DNA of 64,000 nt from Hemileia vastatrix. Taxonomy: Eukaryota > Basidiomycota > Pucciniomycetes > Pucciniales > Zaghouaniaceae. The notes below the pieces were generated by a model that had not been told where the DNA came from, searched no databases, and saw nothing but the letters and a program-made list of their open reading frames with translations. The number at the start of each line of letters is the position of its first letter. Positions within the stretch are counted from its first letter, which is position 1. Position numbers and translations under genes: made by a program. The DNA is taken from positions 17,614,683 to 17,678,682 of the forward strand of contig JASXTE010000002.1 of assembly GCA_030280995.1 (NCBI GenBank). Reading direction: 5' to 3'. Shown one piece after another: positions 21,397-32,849 of this stretch.

Positions 21397-21620
21397 GACT
21401 CTTATATGATATGATATGAAGATGTAAGTGATGTACAATGTTTTGAGTTATGAAGTGTTATTCTGCGGAGTGCTGCGTATGAATGGGATGATGCTGACAA
21501 ATCAGTGAAATGGGACTTGATGGTGAAATCAGCACTTTTGGTTGAGAAAGTGCGGATTTGAGTGAAATAAGTGACTTATTTCATTTTGAAATCCACCAGT
21601 ATTGGGGCTAGTGTGTTTTG

Positions 21621-21667
21621 GAAATCCGCACTTATTTAAGTGCGGATTTGCCAGAACTGACACCCCC
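21621..21667 (-). repeat. H1 right terminal inverted repeat
   Basis: This is the reverse complement of the left end, one base shorter in the centre of the palindrome. Inward copies of AATCAGCACTT and AGTGCGGATTT occur near 21528 and 21550. Confidence 0.85.
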
Positions 21668-22371
21668 TAATGTGTTATATGAAATTGGTATTTTTATATG
21701 GCTATTAAAAATATAAAATTTTATGTAAAATAATGATATTAGTTGTTAATATTCATTGCTCTTGTTGCTAGATAAGATGATTTATCCGTGAATATTATAC
21801 TAAGTTTGAGTCTACAAGCTTTATATGCATAGTTAATTCATGTGCCCTACTTTCACCTCCAGAGGATCCTAGAGTTTGTAAGGAGCTTGTACAGACTTCC
21901 AGACTTAATTAGAACTTTAACACATTAATAAAAATTCTATAAAAATTGAATATTATAGAAATACTTTATTTCTACATTACAAACTAATTTTGGCTGTCTA
22001 CGCAGCACTATTCATCTAATTAAAAATCATTAAATTAAATTAAGCTATAAAAAATAAAAATTAATCAAAAATATTTATAAAGTTATTAAAAATATAAGAA
22101 AAATAGTAAAAAACCTAGAAAATTTCTAAAGTTTCTTGAGACTCCTAAATGACTTTCAATGCACTTTTAAACCTATACTTACCTTTCTTGACTGTTAAAT
22201 AACTGTTTCATCTTGACTTTTATAGTTGACCTAATTACACAAATGACCGCCCATCATTTTTAAAAAATAAAAATGATGTAAAATTAGATTGGCCTTTCGA
22301 AAATCTAAAATATCTATTCTAAATCCTTCTAAAATATTTCTGAGTTCCATACTAAATTTTAGACATCCACA
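21668..22371 (-). mobile_element. Gypsy LTR C, right part
   Basis: This continues the LTR broken by H1. It shares CCAGACTTAATTAGAAC, CTGYCTACGCAGC and the terminal ACTAAATTTTAGACATCCACA with the gypsy A and gypsy D LTRs. It ends at CCACA (22371). Confidence 0.65.
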
Positions 22372-23759
22372 AAGTGACTCCAAAATATTGTGTTATTTCT
22401 CATATTTTAATATCTAATTAGAAAATTAAAGCAAGATTATTTGGGGATTTATTGGGCTAAGTTCAAGTTTGAAGAATTGAATAGCTTTATTAGTAAGCTT
22501 TATTGAAGATTTAAATGTTCCAGTATGAATTGGAGCTTTTCAGGTGCAAAAAATTATTTAAAAAGATTAAATATTTAAGTCTCAGTAATTTAATCTCACT
22601 TGTTGAAACTTTTCAAAGCTTAAAATTGGTAGAAAATAGAACAAATGATTTAAAATAATATTTAAAAAAAAATTAAATTACTAAGTAATATGGTTGATAA
22701 TTTTATGGTTATTTATTTAAAAGATGAAGAAAATAATGTAGAATAATAGCCAAAACTCCCTCCTGATTTATCCATAAATACCTGGTGTCCACCCCCTGTT
22801 TCCCAGACTCTCTACATTGCTATCCCAAGACATTATAGCACCTTATGTGTGCTAAACTCATCATGTAGTCTACTTTAAGTAGTCTCACAGGCCTAGAAAC
22901 CATAGGAATTTCTCCTCAAAAAAGAAGAGCCATATAACATGCCAAAATACAACAATAAGAAGGGACAATTCAGAAAAATGAAACAATAAACCAAAAACAG
23001 AATAAATAAATGTTATTATATTAATGTAACACATTTTAAAAGGGAAGACAGACTTAAGTGATATAAATAATTTAAGAGGATCAACCAAAGGAATTAAACA
23101 CTAAATATAACAATTTTCCCCAATAAAATTCCCATTTTTAAAAAAAACTATAGCCTTTAAAACCATCCAGAAACCAAAAAAAGATGTGGAGTGTGGGATG
23201 TCTGTATGCATATACTTGGAAGGCACTTGAAGGAATGAATCCTTGACTAATTTTGTGCAATCATGCATTTTTAGGTAAGATTCTGAATTGTGGGTGCTGA
23301 TCTTGAGTGAAATGCATTAACTAGTGCATAGAGCTAGGTCAACGAATGAGTAATGCAATAAGGAAACCAATTAAGTGCTTCCTACTTACTTTATAATGAT
23401 TAAACATATAGCGCATATATTCAAGTGAGTGATTTGGTGTGAAATTACTTACTTTTCAAAAACTGAAGATATGCACATGCGAAAAATGTAGGCAGCATAA
23501 GACCACTACACATAAGCCAATTCTAGCATAAAAAATCAATTTTTTAAAGTATTACTTTAATACTATAAGGTATCTAAACAAATTGAGCTGAATAAGGTAA
23601 TTCTATCTTTCAAAGAAAGATTTTTATATAAATAAATTTATAGAACATATATCCAGCTTTTAAGTGCTTTAAAACTCATTTATCTATTATCTCCTATAAT
23701 AATGAAAAAAATAGCTTAGGAACACCTAATAAATTATGTAACCTTAATTAAAATAAAAT
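22372..23759. other. AT-rich stretch with no recognisable gene
   Basis: Stops are frequent in all frames. It may be decayed internal sequence of the gypsy element that owned LTR C, but I cannot identify a domain. Confidence 0.4.
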
Positions 23760-24845
23760 TGAAACTACCATTTTAGAAAGACTATTACAGTTGCCTTGCT
23801 TTAAGCAGATTCTAAGGTAGTTGGATAAACCTAAGAAAACCCTGTCCCTTTTAATAAAATAAGAGTTTTCAATAATATAAGCTAAAATATCTACTTGATA
23901 TGAAAAATATCATTTTAAAAGTTAATATTGACACTTTTGAGATTTCAAAATCAGTGTTTTTCATAAAATATAATGAAATACAGCAAAAGGTTGTATCAGT
24001 GAAAAGTTATTTAAATTATTGTTGATATATGTTTTTATAAGGTTTTATTTTATGAAAATAAAATTTTTTTTGGGTCCCTGAGGCTGGAACCTTTCTAATG
24101 ATACCATATATGTATATCTATATAAAGTTTTGTGCAAAATATTTGTTATAATCACTAAAAAAATGGAATTATAAGGGTACTGTAATATATGTAATATTAT
24201 ATTATAATAGTTATTTTTATGTTTTATTTTGTTATTAATTTTTAAGTTCTCATAATTTTTTATGCTCTAAATTTTATTGAAAAGTCAAAACTATGCATAA
24301 AGTGGTCACATGACTCCATTTCCCCACCTTAAGGTGTTCCATAGCTTGTCCAGATCTACATGGATCTCCATGGATCTTGTCCAGAATTCCAGACTAAATT
24401 CAAATTTAAAATATACTCTAAAAAATCTGCAAAAATTTAGGAAGATAGAAATATATCTTCTTGAATATTTCAAGCACTTTTTGTAGCCTGCGCAGCCCTA
24501 TTCACTTAACAATAAATCATCAAAGATAAGTGAATTCTTTAAATCACTACATAAAAATTTTAAAAGTAAAAGAAAGCTGGAATAATTTCTGAAAATTTCT
24601 GAAGATTCTTGAGAATCCATGAGTTCTTTTCAATACAAATTTGACCCTATATAAAATATTTTTGACCATAAAATAAATGTTTTATTCTGAGAATTTTATA
24701 ACCCCTTTTAGCTTTCAAATAATTAATTTTCTCCATAATAAAATTTATTTAAAGACCAATTAAGCTCAGATAATTACTAAATGAGCATATCCCAAAGCTT
24801 TTCATACCATATTAGTGCCATAATAAACTTTAGAATACCACCCCA
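23760..24845 (-). mobile_element. Gypsy D 3' LTR, decayed
   Basis: About 1.08 kb, the same length as the gypsy A LTR. It shares TTACAGTTGCCTTGCT near the start, TTGTAGCCTGCGCAGCCCT in the middle and TAATAAACTTTAGAATACCA at the end. Boundaries are approximate. Together with the pol remnant to its right it makes a minus-strand element. Confidence 0.65.
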
Positions 24846-25255
24846 TACATTACTCACACTTGATATTAAGTACATAAGACCTATAAAGGTGAGTATATGC
24901 ATTTATAAAGGTACTTATTTGGCATATACTGTAGTATATGACTTTTTTCACTTTTATATACTTAGTATATATACTTAAACATTCTTCACCTCCATATTGC
25001 ATTTTTTTATAATAATTTATATGCTTAATTTACTCAGACCTGGCTATAACCAGACTGAAACATGCCCACCCAAAAAAATAATAAAAAATGATAATTTATT
25101 TTATTTATTTTTTAAGTTATTCAGAATAAAACGTAGAATGAGAGGATCATTCCCCAAATATATATAATATAAAAAAGTATTATTAGAACTGGCTTTCACC
25201 ACTCAGCAGGTTAGACCTGAATTTATTTCTGTTTGAATTTTATAAGATGGGAGGA
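24846..25255. other. AT-rich gap between gypsy D LTR and pol remnant
   Basis: No gene is seen. By position this would be the 3' untranslated part of gypsy D. Confidence 0.4.
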
Positions 25256-25259
25256 TAGA

Positions 25260-26640
25260 TTTTAATTTTAATTTTCAGGGTTCTACATATCAAGTTCACT
25301 TGATTTTCCCTTGTATCTTGCCAAATACTCATTTTCCTTCTCTTTAGTAAGTATTCATTCTTCAGTATTCTTTAAGTCTCCCCCTTTCCACAAGTTCTTC
25401 AGTCTGTTTTTTAGGCCTTACTCTTCTTTTTGGAAATACAACAGGATCATTTGCATGTTAAGGTTTTAATAATGTGATAGGTAAAAATGGATGTTTCTGT
25501 TAATATGAAGCATATAATATTACTTCCACAGCATTATTTTTAACCATCTTATTTACACAAAAAGGTTCCAAAAAAGGATCTTTCAGTTTAAAATTAACTT
25601 GTAAGTTAAAATTTAGTGTTGATAGAAGGAATTAATTTCCTTTTTTTAATTAAAAATCTTTATGGGATTTATCCCATATTTTCTTTTTATACTCAACTAA
25701 CTTTTGAACTCATTACTAGGAATGATCTCTACACATTTTTTGCATTTAATTGAAATATTTAGTACCAGAGTTTATATCTTAACTTGATAGTTTGTTTTAA
25801 ATATCAACTGTTTTATTGAAAATATACCTCAGTTAGAGTTTAAAAGATTTCTTCTCTGTTATAGAATGATTTGTGCCATTATAAGCAAATTCAAGGCCAG
25901 GAATTAATTGTAGCCATTGATGTGTGTATTTCTTGCTGTATTTATATTCTAATCCAAAGGCAAAATATCTTCTGATCATATCCTCCGGAAGCTCTTTTAT
26001 TCTCTCAGCAAGTTTATCTGTTTGTGGATGGTGTGCTGTAGAAAATTTTAATTGAAATCCTGAAACTTCCATTAAAGATATCCAGAATTCTGAAAGTAAA
26101 GTTAGGGTTTATGTCAGAGATTTTGGCTTTAAATTACACAGCAGTATTCCTCATTTGAGTCCTCCATATCAAAGACAAGTCTTTTCCAGATACCTATTTA
26201 AGGGTAGGGATAAACATACAAATTTATTTTAGTCTGTCTACAATAACACAGAAAAAATTATAGTATCTTTTCATGCTAAAGAAAGCCAGTCACATATTAC
26301 ATTTTTATTATTTCCCATGGGGCTTTTGGCTGCTCTATTTTTTATTACAGCCCATCTCTCTTATCAGTTAATTTTTTTTGGTATTTGGAAATATTCACAT
26401 ATGACAGTGTATTTTTGTGCATCTTATTTCATATTAATCCACCAGGCTTCAAAATGACCAGCTAAAATGTCATCATGGAAAACACTTATCAATAACTCTT
26501 TCATAGATGAAGGGACAACTATTAAGTTATGTAGCTTTTTTCAGTAATCTATGTTTCCATTTTCAATCAAAAATTTATATATTTACTTATCACACTTGTC
26601 CTGAGACATCTTCAACTCAACAAATCAATTGATAAAAACA
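25260..26640 (-). pseudogene. Gypsy D pol remnant (integrase end and chromodomain)
   Basis: The clearest block is 25833-26072, with KFSTAHHPQTDKLAERI, the region of the catalytic Glu in gypsy integrases, followed by QLIPGLEFAYN. Further on the minus strand, about 25560-25700 reads KKIWDKSHKDF and FLLSTLNFN, the usual post-core segment. Near 25270-25340 ILTKEKENEYLARYKG resembles a chromodomain, placing the element among the chromoviruses. Numerous stops and frameshifts show that it is old. The stretch 26100-26640 is consistent with earlier pol sequence but is too decayed to assign. Confidence 0.65.
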
Positions 26641-26644
26641 TCTT

Positions 26645-26778
26645 TTTTTTATCAAGTGTTCTAACTATTCTAGTTATTTGAACACTCACTTTTAATTTAA
26701 AGGGAAAAGGGTTTCTCTTGTTTCTCCAAATTCCTTGGATTCTGCCTACAGAAAGGTAACTGTAGGAGGCTTTCTACA
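26645..26778 (+). mobile_element. Gypsy LTR fragment in opposite orientation
   Basis: The reverse complement begins TTGTAGAAAGCCTCCTACAG and includes GGCAGAATCCAAGGAATTTGG, like the start of LTR C at 16672. It is a short end fragment. Confidence 0.5.
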
Positions 26779-27380
26779 ACAGAACAAAAAAAGTGTGGAG
26801 TTTCAGGTACTTTTGCTTCTCAGAAATCCTACCCTCTGCCTTTTCAAAAGTCTACCATATGACACTTCTGTTTAAATGTCATTTGACCAGTATACCATAT
26901 GACCTTTGTTCTCAATTGCTTTTTTTTGGTCATCCAAAGAAGAGTGAATTGAATAATCTCAGCTTATTCAAGTAGAGGTTTTCATGGGATTTTTTTTTTT
27001 GATGGGACAACTATTCCACTGATTCAGAAACCTGCTCAAGGTGTAAAAAATCACTTTGACTGAAATAAGAGGTAGCATTCTTTTTTTGTTTTAAAGAGTG
27101 CCACTTTTTTTTCACAAGATATTTTTTATGGACAAAATGTTTCATTACTTGGTCATGTTTTTTTAACAAAATGTAATTAGGTACTATAAAATTATTTTAC
27201 ATTGTTGAATTCATGTTTGTAATCTAAAATTCATTTATTTAAGCATGTAAATTTATATATTTCTAATATAAAATTTATATTCTGTTCAAATTTGTAAGTC
27301 TCACATTCAAAAAATTACTTTTTTTCTAAATTTGTTTCTTAAATTCTCAATTAAAAAAATGGCAATACATCCCCCTACAT
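26779..27380. other. AT-rich stretch, nothing recognised
   Basis: Long T runs and frequent stops. It ends near a TTGGCAATACATCCCCCTAC block shared with 18945 and 19038. Confidence 0.4.
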
Positions 27381-27710
27381 TTTATCCTTGTAAGTGCTTC
27401 CTAAGTCCATAGTATGCATATAGCACTATCCATGACTTTCACAAGTACATACCATACCCTCTGTCTTATATTCCAGTATGCACTTTCCTCTATCTTTTAC
27501 TTGCCATGGCTTGTATATCCATAGTACACAGAAAAAAATTTTGTGCAGATAGTCTACTTTTTCTGCGCTTTTGAATAACCCTTTGTTGCACTTCTGTAAC
27601 CATCCTTCCTGGAAACCCCTTTTTTGTGCTTCCTGCTAAATGAGACATTTTTCGCATTACTGCAAGATTTGTACCACAGTCTCCCTCTACTTGCAACTTT
27701 CCCCAGGTGC

Positions 27711-27717
27711 TATAAAA
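27711..27717 (+). promoter_or_regulatory. Possible TATA box
   Basis: TATAAAA stands 118 bases upstream of the ATG at 27835. It is followed by a strongly pyrimidine-rich leader, a common arrangement for fungal promoters. Inferred from position only. Confidence 0.4.
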
Positions 27718-27834
27718 CCAGGTGCATATCTCACACTTTTTCCTCATTCCTCCATCTCCTCTTCTTCCATCTTCTAGTTTCTCTTACTCTTCATACTAGT
27801 TTCCCTTCTCATCTTCTTTCATCTTTTTCTTGAC

Positions 27835-28905
27835 ATGAACCCTAACAACAATATTGTCAACACCATCTGTCAATTTTTCAATTCTCAACAAGTTGTGATG
27901 GTACCCACTCTTTCCGTCAAACCTATTCTTACTGGAGCTGAGTGTTTCCAGCACTGTACTGAGAGCGGTATCACTCCACATTGCTTTTCAAAGGCTTTCC
28001 TTGGTAAGAGCTTTTTCACTGTAAGATTTTTTCCTTCTCTTTCCTTCTTAAATATTTGATGCTAATAATTTTCTTTCTTTCCTTTTGCTATTCATGTGAT
28101 TTTTGCAAGAGTCAAAAAAAGAAATCTAGTTTAAATGGTACCCCAACCATTACTGCCCCTATTGTTGCTACTACCACCATTGATCCTAACACATAAACAT
28201 CAAACCTACTGAGTAAGCTAGCAATCAAGAGCCCTGCTCCCATCACCCCCACTCCTGCTCCAAAGAGAGCTAAATGGACTAATTGCTTTCCAACTCCAAG
28301 CACTGCGTCAAACACAATGCATCATTCACACTTCTCTGAAGAGCCAATCCACACAGTAAGTCGCTCTTTTTTTAAAAATATTTCGTTCTTGAATTTATCG
28401 TATTAATAAAAAATCTTTTTTTTATCTTTAGGACATGCCAAACACTCCTTATGCCACAATGCCTCCAACTCCTTGCATCAAAATTATTATTCCAGATCTT
28501 GAGGAAGACCCCTTCTGGTCTGCCACCCCTGGTGCTGTATTCTCTCCCACTGTTGAGAATTTCATCACCTGGTCTAATTGAGAGGCCACTCCTCTTCCCT
28601 TCACTCCTGAAAATTGGTTCTCAACAACTCCAAAATCAGACACTCCACTCAAGGAAGAAGCTCCTTGCATTAATCCCCCTTGCACTCAAGATTGGCAAGT
28701 CCTTAATTGAGTTTTCTCTACTCCTTATTATTAAACAATCAACTGAGTAAATACTGCCTTTGACGCAGTATTTGGTGATCTTGAAAATACTCCCACCCTT
28801 GAAAAACAAGACATTAAAAATTGTGTTTCCCCAGTTAAAACTCTGAATTCGACTTACAATAACATATACAACAAATGGGAGTATGCTTTTCTTAATAGGA
28901 ATTAA
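27835..28905 (+). pseudogene. Unrecognised three-exon gene, decayed
   Basis: Exon 1 (27835-28003) begins MNPNNNIVNTICQFF. GT-AG introns of 106 and 76 bp lead to exon 2 (28110-28355) and exon 3 (28432-28905). Exon 2 reads KKKSSLNGTPTITAPIV and is Pro/Thr/Ala-rich. Exon 3 is acidic (IIPDLEEDPFWSATPG) and ends LEKQDIKNCVSPVK...YNNIYNKWEYAFLNRN. A run of seven A at the start of exon 2 puts it out of frame by one base; six would restore it. There is an in-frame TAA in exon 2, and several stops in exon 3. The coherent splice sites say it was a real gene. Transposon origin is likely from context, but no domain is recognised. Confidence 0.5.
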
Positions 28906-30402
28906 AGTAAGTCCCATCCTTTCCTTTATTTTTTCAATAATACTAGCTTATTTTCCAATTCTTCACTCTCTTCAGCGTTTCTTCTTCTACTTTCCTGATT
29001 CTTCAATTTGTACCTCTCTGTAAAAAATGTATTTAGTATATTTATTATTTCCCCTTGTAATAATAAAAATTATTTTCCGCCAAAAAAAAATTTCTGTTGC
29101 CCAATATTGTCCATTATTATTCTGTGAGAGTGAGAGAGTCTTATTAGTTCTTAGGGAAGATAAAATTTCTCCTGCAAAATCTTCTTTGAATCCTTCTGGA
29201 ATAACCCTGATACAATAAAAAAATCTCTCTACATAGCTTAATTTGTTAGCACTCCATTTTCCTCAACCTCATATTCTTGAAGTAAGTTCAAATTTTCCCA
29301 AGATCTTGTGCTCCTTAGAACTAACATTCTTTTCCCATTAACCTTGTTACACTTTACTCTTCTGCTGATTAGCATCACCACTTGGATACTATTCAGCACT
29401 TGCCTTTCTTTTTTTATTTAAAGTGCCTAATCTATTATAAATAGGCCTTGTAATCTATGCTCCTTCCTTATCCAAACGCAGTGCCCTCACAAATCTAGTT
29501 AGACATGACCTAATACTGTAGTTTACCTAGATATTAAGCTTTCAGCTTTTGTTTTCAACAAAATTTTAATTTAATATTTTCTAAGCCCCATGGTTATGCT
29601 GCCTTCAGACCTGCTTGTGATAAATGCTTTAGATACCACAAAACTTGTACCTTTTCTTGCACTTATCCTTCATCCCCAATGAATTTGTACAGTTTCCTTC
29701 TGGAGATACATCAAGAGCTCCTATGGTACTAACTAGACCTAATAGCACTACTTTGCCTTCAACTGAAACTTTACCCATTGATAGAGCATCTCTCCCTGCA
29801 TACTCTTGAAAAGAAATTTCCATTCAACCTAAGGCTGAATCTCTTCACCTTCTGAACAAGATTTTGCAATGCAATTATCCTCTACCTTCATTCCCAAAGC
29901 TAGAGAGTACTATCTCCCTCTACACAGCCTTCAAATCTATTAGCTAGTGAGTCCTTCACCCTTTCTTTCACACAATATTTTCTAATTTAAATTTCTTTAA
30001 AGGTTTTAACAAATCTATTTGCTTAGGATGGGTTCCCCAACCCCTTCCCTTTGTTCATTCAATGCAAATTTTTTGTGCCTTTGTCTCATTTATGACCCTA
30101 TTTCATCCTCCTATAATAGTGCTTCAGAATTTTCAGAAAATGAGTTTAACACCTGCTACAATCACATAGAAATGATTAGTCAGTTGATGAATGAAATTAC
30201 CTCCACTTCTATTCCTGGTTTTCCTGCGGATCCCAACAACTTTGTCATGCCCAAAGAGTGGAAAGGATTTCCCAGAAGCTTCCAAGTAGATTCCAATTAG
30301 TTCTAAATTTCTTTTTTCTTTCTTTCTGATTAGCACCATTTCTTTAGCACTTGTACATAGTTCCCTTTTTTAAACTATGACTATCATTGACCTTTGTAAC
30401 TA
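28906..30402 (+). other. Coding-like fragments of unknown origin
   Basis: About 29595-29665 reads RPACDKCFRYHKTCTFSC, with C-x2-C-x6-C spacing as in half a Zn2Cys6 motif, similar in style to 682-714. About 30019-30299 ends in an open plus-strand stretch (ENEFNTCYNHIEMISQLMN, VMPKEWKGFPRSFQVDSN). These may be further exons of the gene at 27835 or of a separate one. Stops are too many for a model. Confidence 0.35.
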
Positions 30403-30488
30403 TTAGGGGGTATCAATGTTCAGGGATCCACAATTAGGGATCAGGAATTTTTTTTTCTGGGATCAGACATTATTAATTGAAGAAGATT

Positions 30489-30520
30489 CTTATCCACTAG
30501 TCCTGGGGTTAGTGGATAAG
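30489..30520. repeat. Perfect 11-bp hairpin at the left end of H2
   Basis: Arms CTTATCCACTA (30489-30499) and TAGTGGATAAG (30510-30520) surround a 10-nt loop. This subterminal hairpin parallels the palindromes inside the H1 termini. Confidence 0.75.
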
Positions 30521-30864
30521 GATTGCACAATCATGCATCATCCTGACTCTTATACCCCAATTTCTGTTCCTGATTCCTGATTCCAAACTTATCCCATCCA
30601 TTATTGATTTGTAAGCAAGTCACATGAAATATAATTGCAGTTTCCATCCTTATGTGTCTCTTCACTCTATGCTACTTGATTTTGGTGGCAAACACATAAC
30701 ATTTTTTCTCATCCTTGTGTATATTCACTATATGATACTTTATTTTGGTGGCAAACTCATAACATTTTTTCTATCTACACACCCCACCTGCTCATTTGGT
30801 GGCAAACTCCCACTTACCACTCATCACCAAAGCCTTCTACCAACAAAATTTTCTACAAAAAATA

Positions 30865-31120
30865 ATGAAGGACCTCTCTACTAGGAAGAAACTTCACACA
30901 GCTATGAATGCTATCACTTTAAATTTATCTTATAAATCTGATTCTGACTCAGGTTTGGAAGACACTTTAGCTTACATGTTTTTCAATGATCTTTATGAAG
31001 AGTAGGATCCAAGACTTGCACCAGCTCTCCCCTCCCTTAAATCACAAAACATTTTTTCCACCAGCATATGCTCTATCTTTGTTCCAAACAACTTCTAACA
31101 TTTTTAAACAAAACCCTTTA
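30865..31120 (+). pseudogene. H2 transposase, decayed N-terminal part
   Basis: MKDLSTRKKLHTAMNAITL and the acidic SDSDSGLED align with the H1 transposase start (LSNRDKLHKAMTFMALELL, SDSDSDLEED). A stop follows at 31003. The next bases give PRLAPALPSLKSQN before the frame is lost. No DDE part could be found in H2. Confidence 0.6.
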
Positions 31121-32387
31121 AATTTTTTTTTCATACTCTCCCAATGTTCAACTTCTGTGCTTTATTCACTTGGTTTGGTGTTTTTGTTTTTTGGATATTC
31201 ATTTTTATTTTGAATTTATGGTAAATGTCTTTTTTTTGGATGTCTCATTTGTTTTCATTCACCAGCTCAACATGAAATCATATATTTTCTGCAATTGTAT
31301 AATTTTTCACTGTTTCTTTTTTTCATTCATTCCTCATATCCTTTTCCTCCCCTCTTCCAACATCCCTCAAAAAATTTGGTTTCATTTATTTTCTCATCTC
31401 ATCTCTCCAGGTAAGTCATTTTATCCATTTTTTATATTTTTTGATTGCTAATTATATTTTTTTTCTGTTTTTTTTTCTTTTTTTTTATCTAAAAATTTTT
31501 TAAAGTGGTTATTTTTGATTTTAATGGTAAAATTAACCTTTTTTTCTCTCCCTCTTTACTTTAATTTTTAGCTTCATCACCCTACTCTTCATCCCTCCTT
31601 GGAATGTTCATCATCCCCCCTTTCCCCTGTTTCACTTTTTTTTGGTTCCATTTCATTAAAACACATAAATTTCTCATTCTTTATGCATTTCACTTACTCC
31701 ATAATTAATTTCACCATAATTCCAACATCAATCTTTCTCACTCTATTTTTCCTACTTTTCAATCAAGGTAAGTTTCATCTGCTTTTTTCATGCCTATATG
31801 ATATATCATTCCTTCTATAAAAAATTCATACTTAAATATATTTATGACTCTTATCTGGATAACAGTGAACTTATTAAACTCCTTTTGTTCTCATCTCCAT
31901 TACCACTTTTCAAGTTTTTGTAAAATTTTGATAATTATAATTGTAGTTAGGGTTAGGTTTATTCAAATCTAATATCCTCTTAAGTGAATATTCTCATGAA
32001 GGCTACCTTTCATTTCCCACAAACAGATTTGAATTTGGTTCAGTGGTTGCTGAGATATTGACCATTAAAGTTAAGACTTTTTTTCCCAATTTAAATTTTT
32101 TTATTTCATTTTTTATGTAACAAATTATGGTTAGGTTTTTATAAATCATATCTCCTTTAACTGAAGACTCTCCTGAAGCCTATCTTTTATTTCCTATAAA
32201 TTGATTTGAATTTGGTTCAGTGGTTCCTGAGATATTGACCTTTAAAGTTGAGCCTTTTTTTTCCAGATATCACTTAATTTATTTCATGTTTTTATATTGC
32301 ATAATTAGAGAATAAGGCTTCTGAAACTCTTATCTGATGATTTTCTAGGATTTTATCTCCCAAAGCTTAGGTTCACTCAATTATTTC
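31121..32387. repeat. H2 interior: duplicated splice-donor segments and a 177-bp repeat
   Basis: CTCTCCAG-GTAAGTCATTTTA at 31404-31425 matches the segment amplified in H1's 123-bp satellite. A similar donor, CAATCAAG-GTAAGTTTCATCT, is at 31760-31781. A diverged repeat of about 177 bp has TTTGAATTTGGTTCAGTGGTT at 32028 and again at 32205. No intact ORF. Confidence 0.55.
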
Positions 32388-32849
32388 TTGGCCAGTTGCT
32401 TGAAAAAATTATATGTTTTTGCATTTCAATTTAATCATAAACTGGCCAAGAAAGCTGGACTTCCCAATTGGACAGATATGGAATGGATTGAACTCAGTAA
32501 GGATTATATCTTTTATTCTAATTTTATAATCAACTATGGAGGATTTCATAGCCAGAGCCATGTTCAAAAACCCAATTGAAATATACTTACTTTTTGGCTT
32601 TTCTGTTATATCAATTCTATTGCTGGAAGACCAATCTCTTCACCTTCTAAAATCAAAGGCCGTAGACTATACTTTCCAGATCATAAATTTATCATGCACT
32701 TTGGTTTAGGAAACGGGATTATGGAAGCAATTTAGAATTCTTCAAGATATAATCATCAAAATACTAAGGGACCTCCTGGATTAGAATCTTTCAAAAAGTT
32801 TACTCTTTTTGGATGTTCTTTTCAAATAAATCAAAGTTTGATAAACCAG
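32388..32849 (+). pseudogene. Tet-like 2OG-Fe(II) oxygenase remnant
   Basis: One plus-strand frame with only two stops (TGA at 32577, TAG at 32732) and a splice-donor-like GTAAGT at its end. It reads KLAKKAGLPNWTDMEWIEL, then GGFHSQSHVQKPN, LTFWLFCYINSIAGRPIS, GRRLYFPDHKF, SSRYNHQNTKGPP and FGCSFQINQSLI. I recognise this order from the Tet-like 2OG-Fe(II) oxygenases of rust fungi. The iron-binding H-x-D is HVQ here, so the Asp is lost; the distal His survives in NHQ. The family includes 5-methylcytosine oxidases and is linked to transposons in basidiomycetes. Whether H2 captured it or it was inserted separately is open. Confidence 0.6.

Larger units (their letters stand above)
17049..21667. 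mobile_element. PIF/Harbinger element H1 (4.6 kb)
   Basis: The element is bounded by inverted repeats of about 47 bp beginning GGGGGTGTCAGTTCTGG on both ends. Flanking bases share TA; a three-base TWA duplication typical of the superfamily is not clean. Inside are a DNA-binding-protein gene on the plus strand and a transposase start on the minus strand, convergent. The transposase DDE half is missing. In its place are a 123-bp satellite, a palindrome and a G-rich tract. H1 therefore cannot supply its own transposase, though its DNA-binding protein is intact. Confidence 0.85.

Noticed and set aside
31170..31820. Several Phe/Leu-rich membrane ORFs
   Set aside because: They come from T-rich low-complexity sequence in H2; composition explains them.
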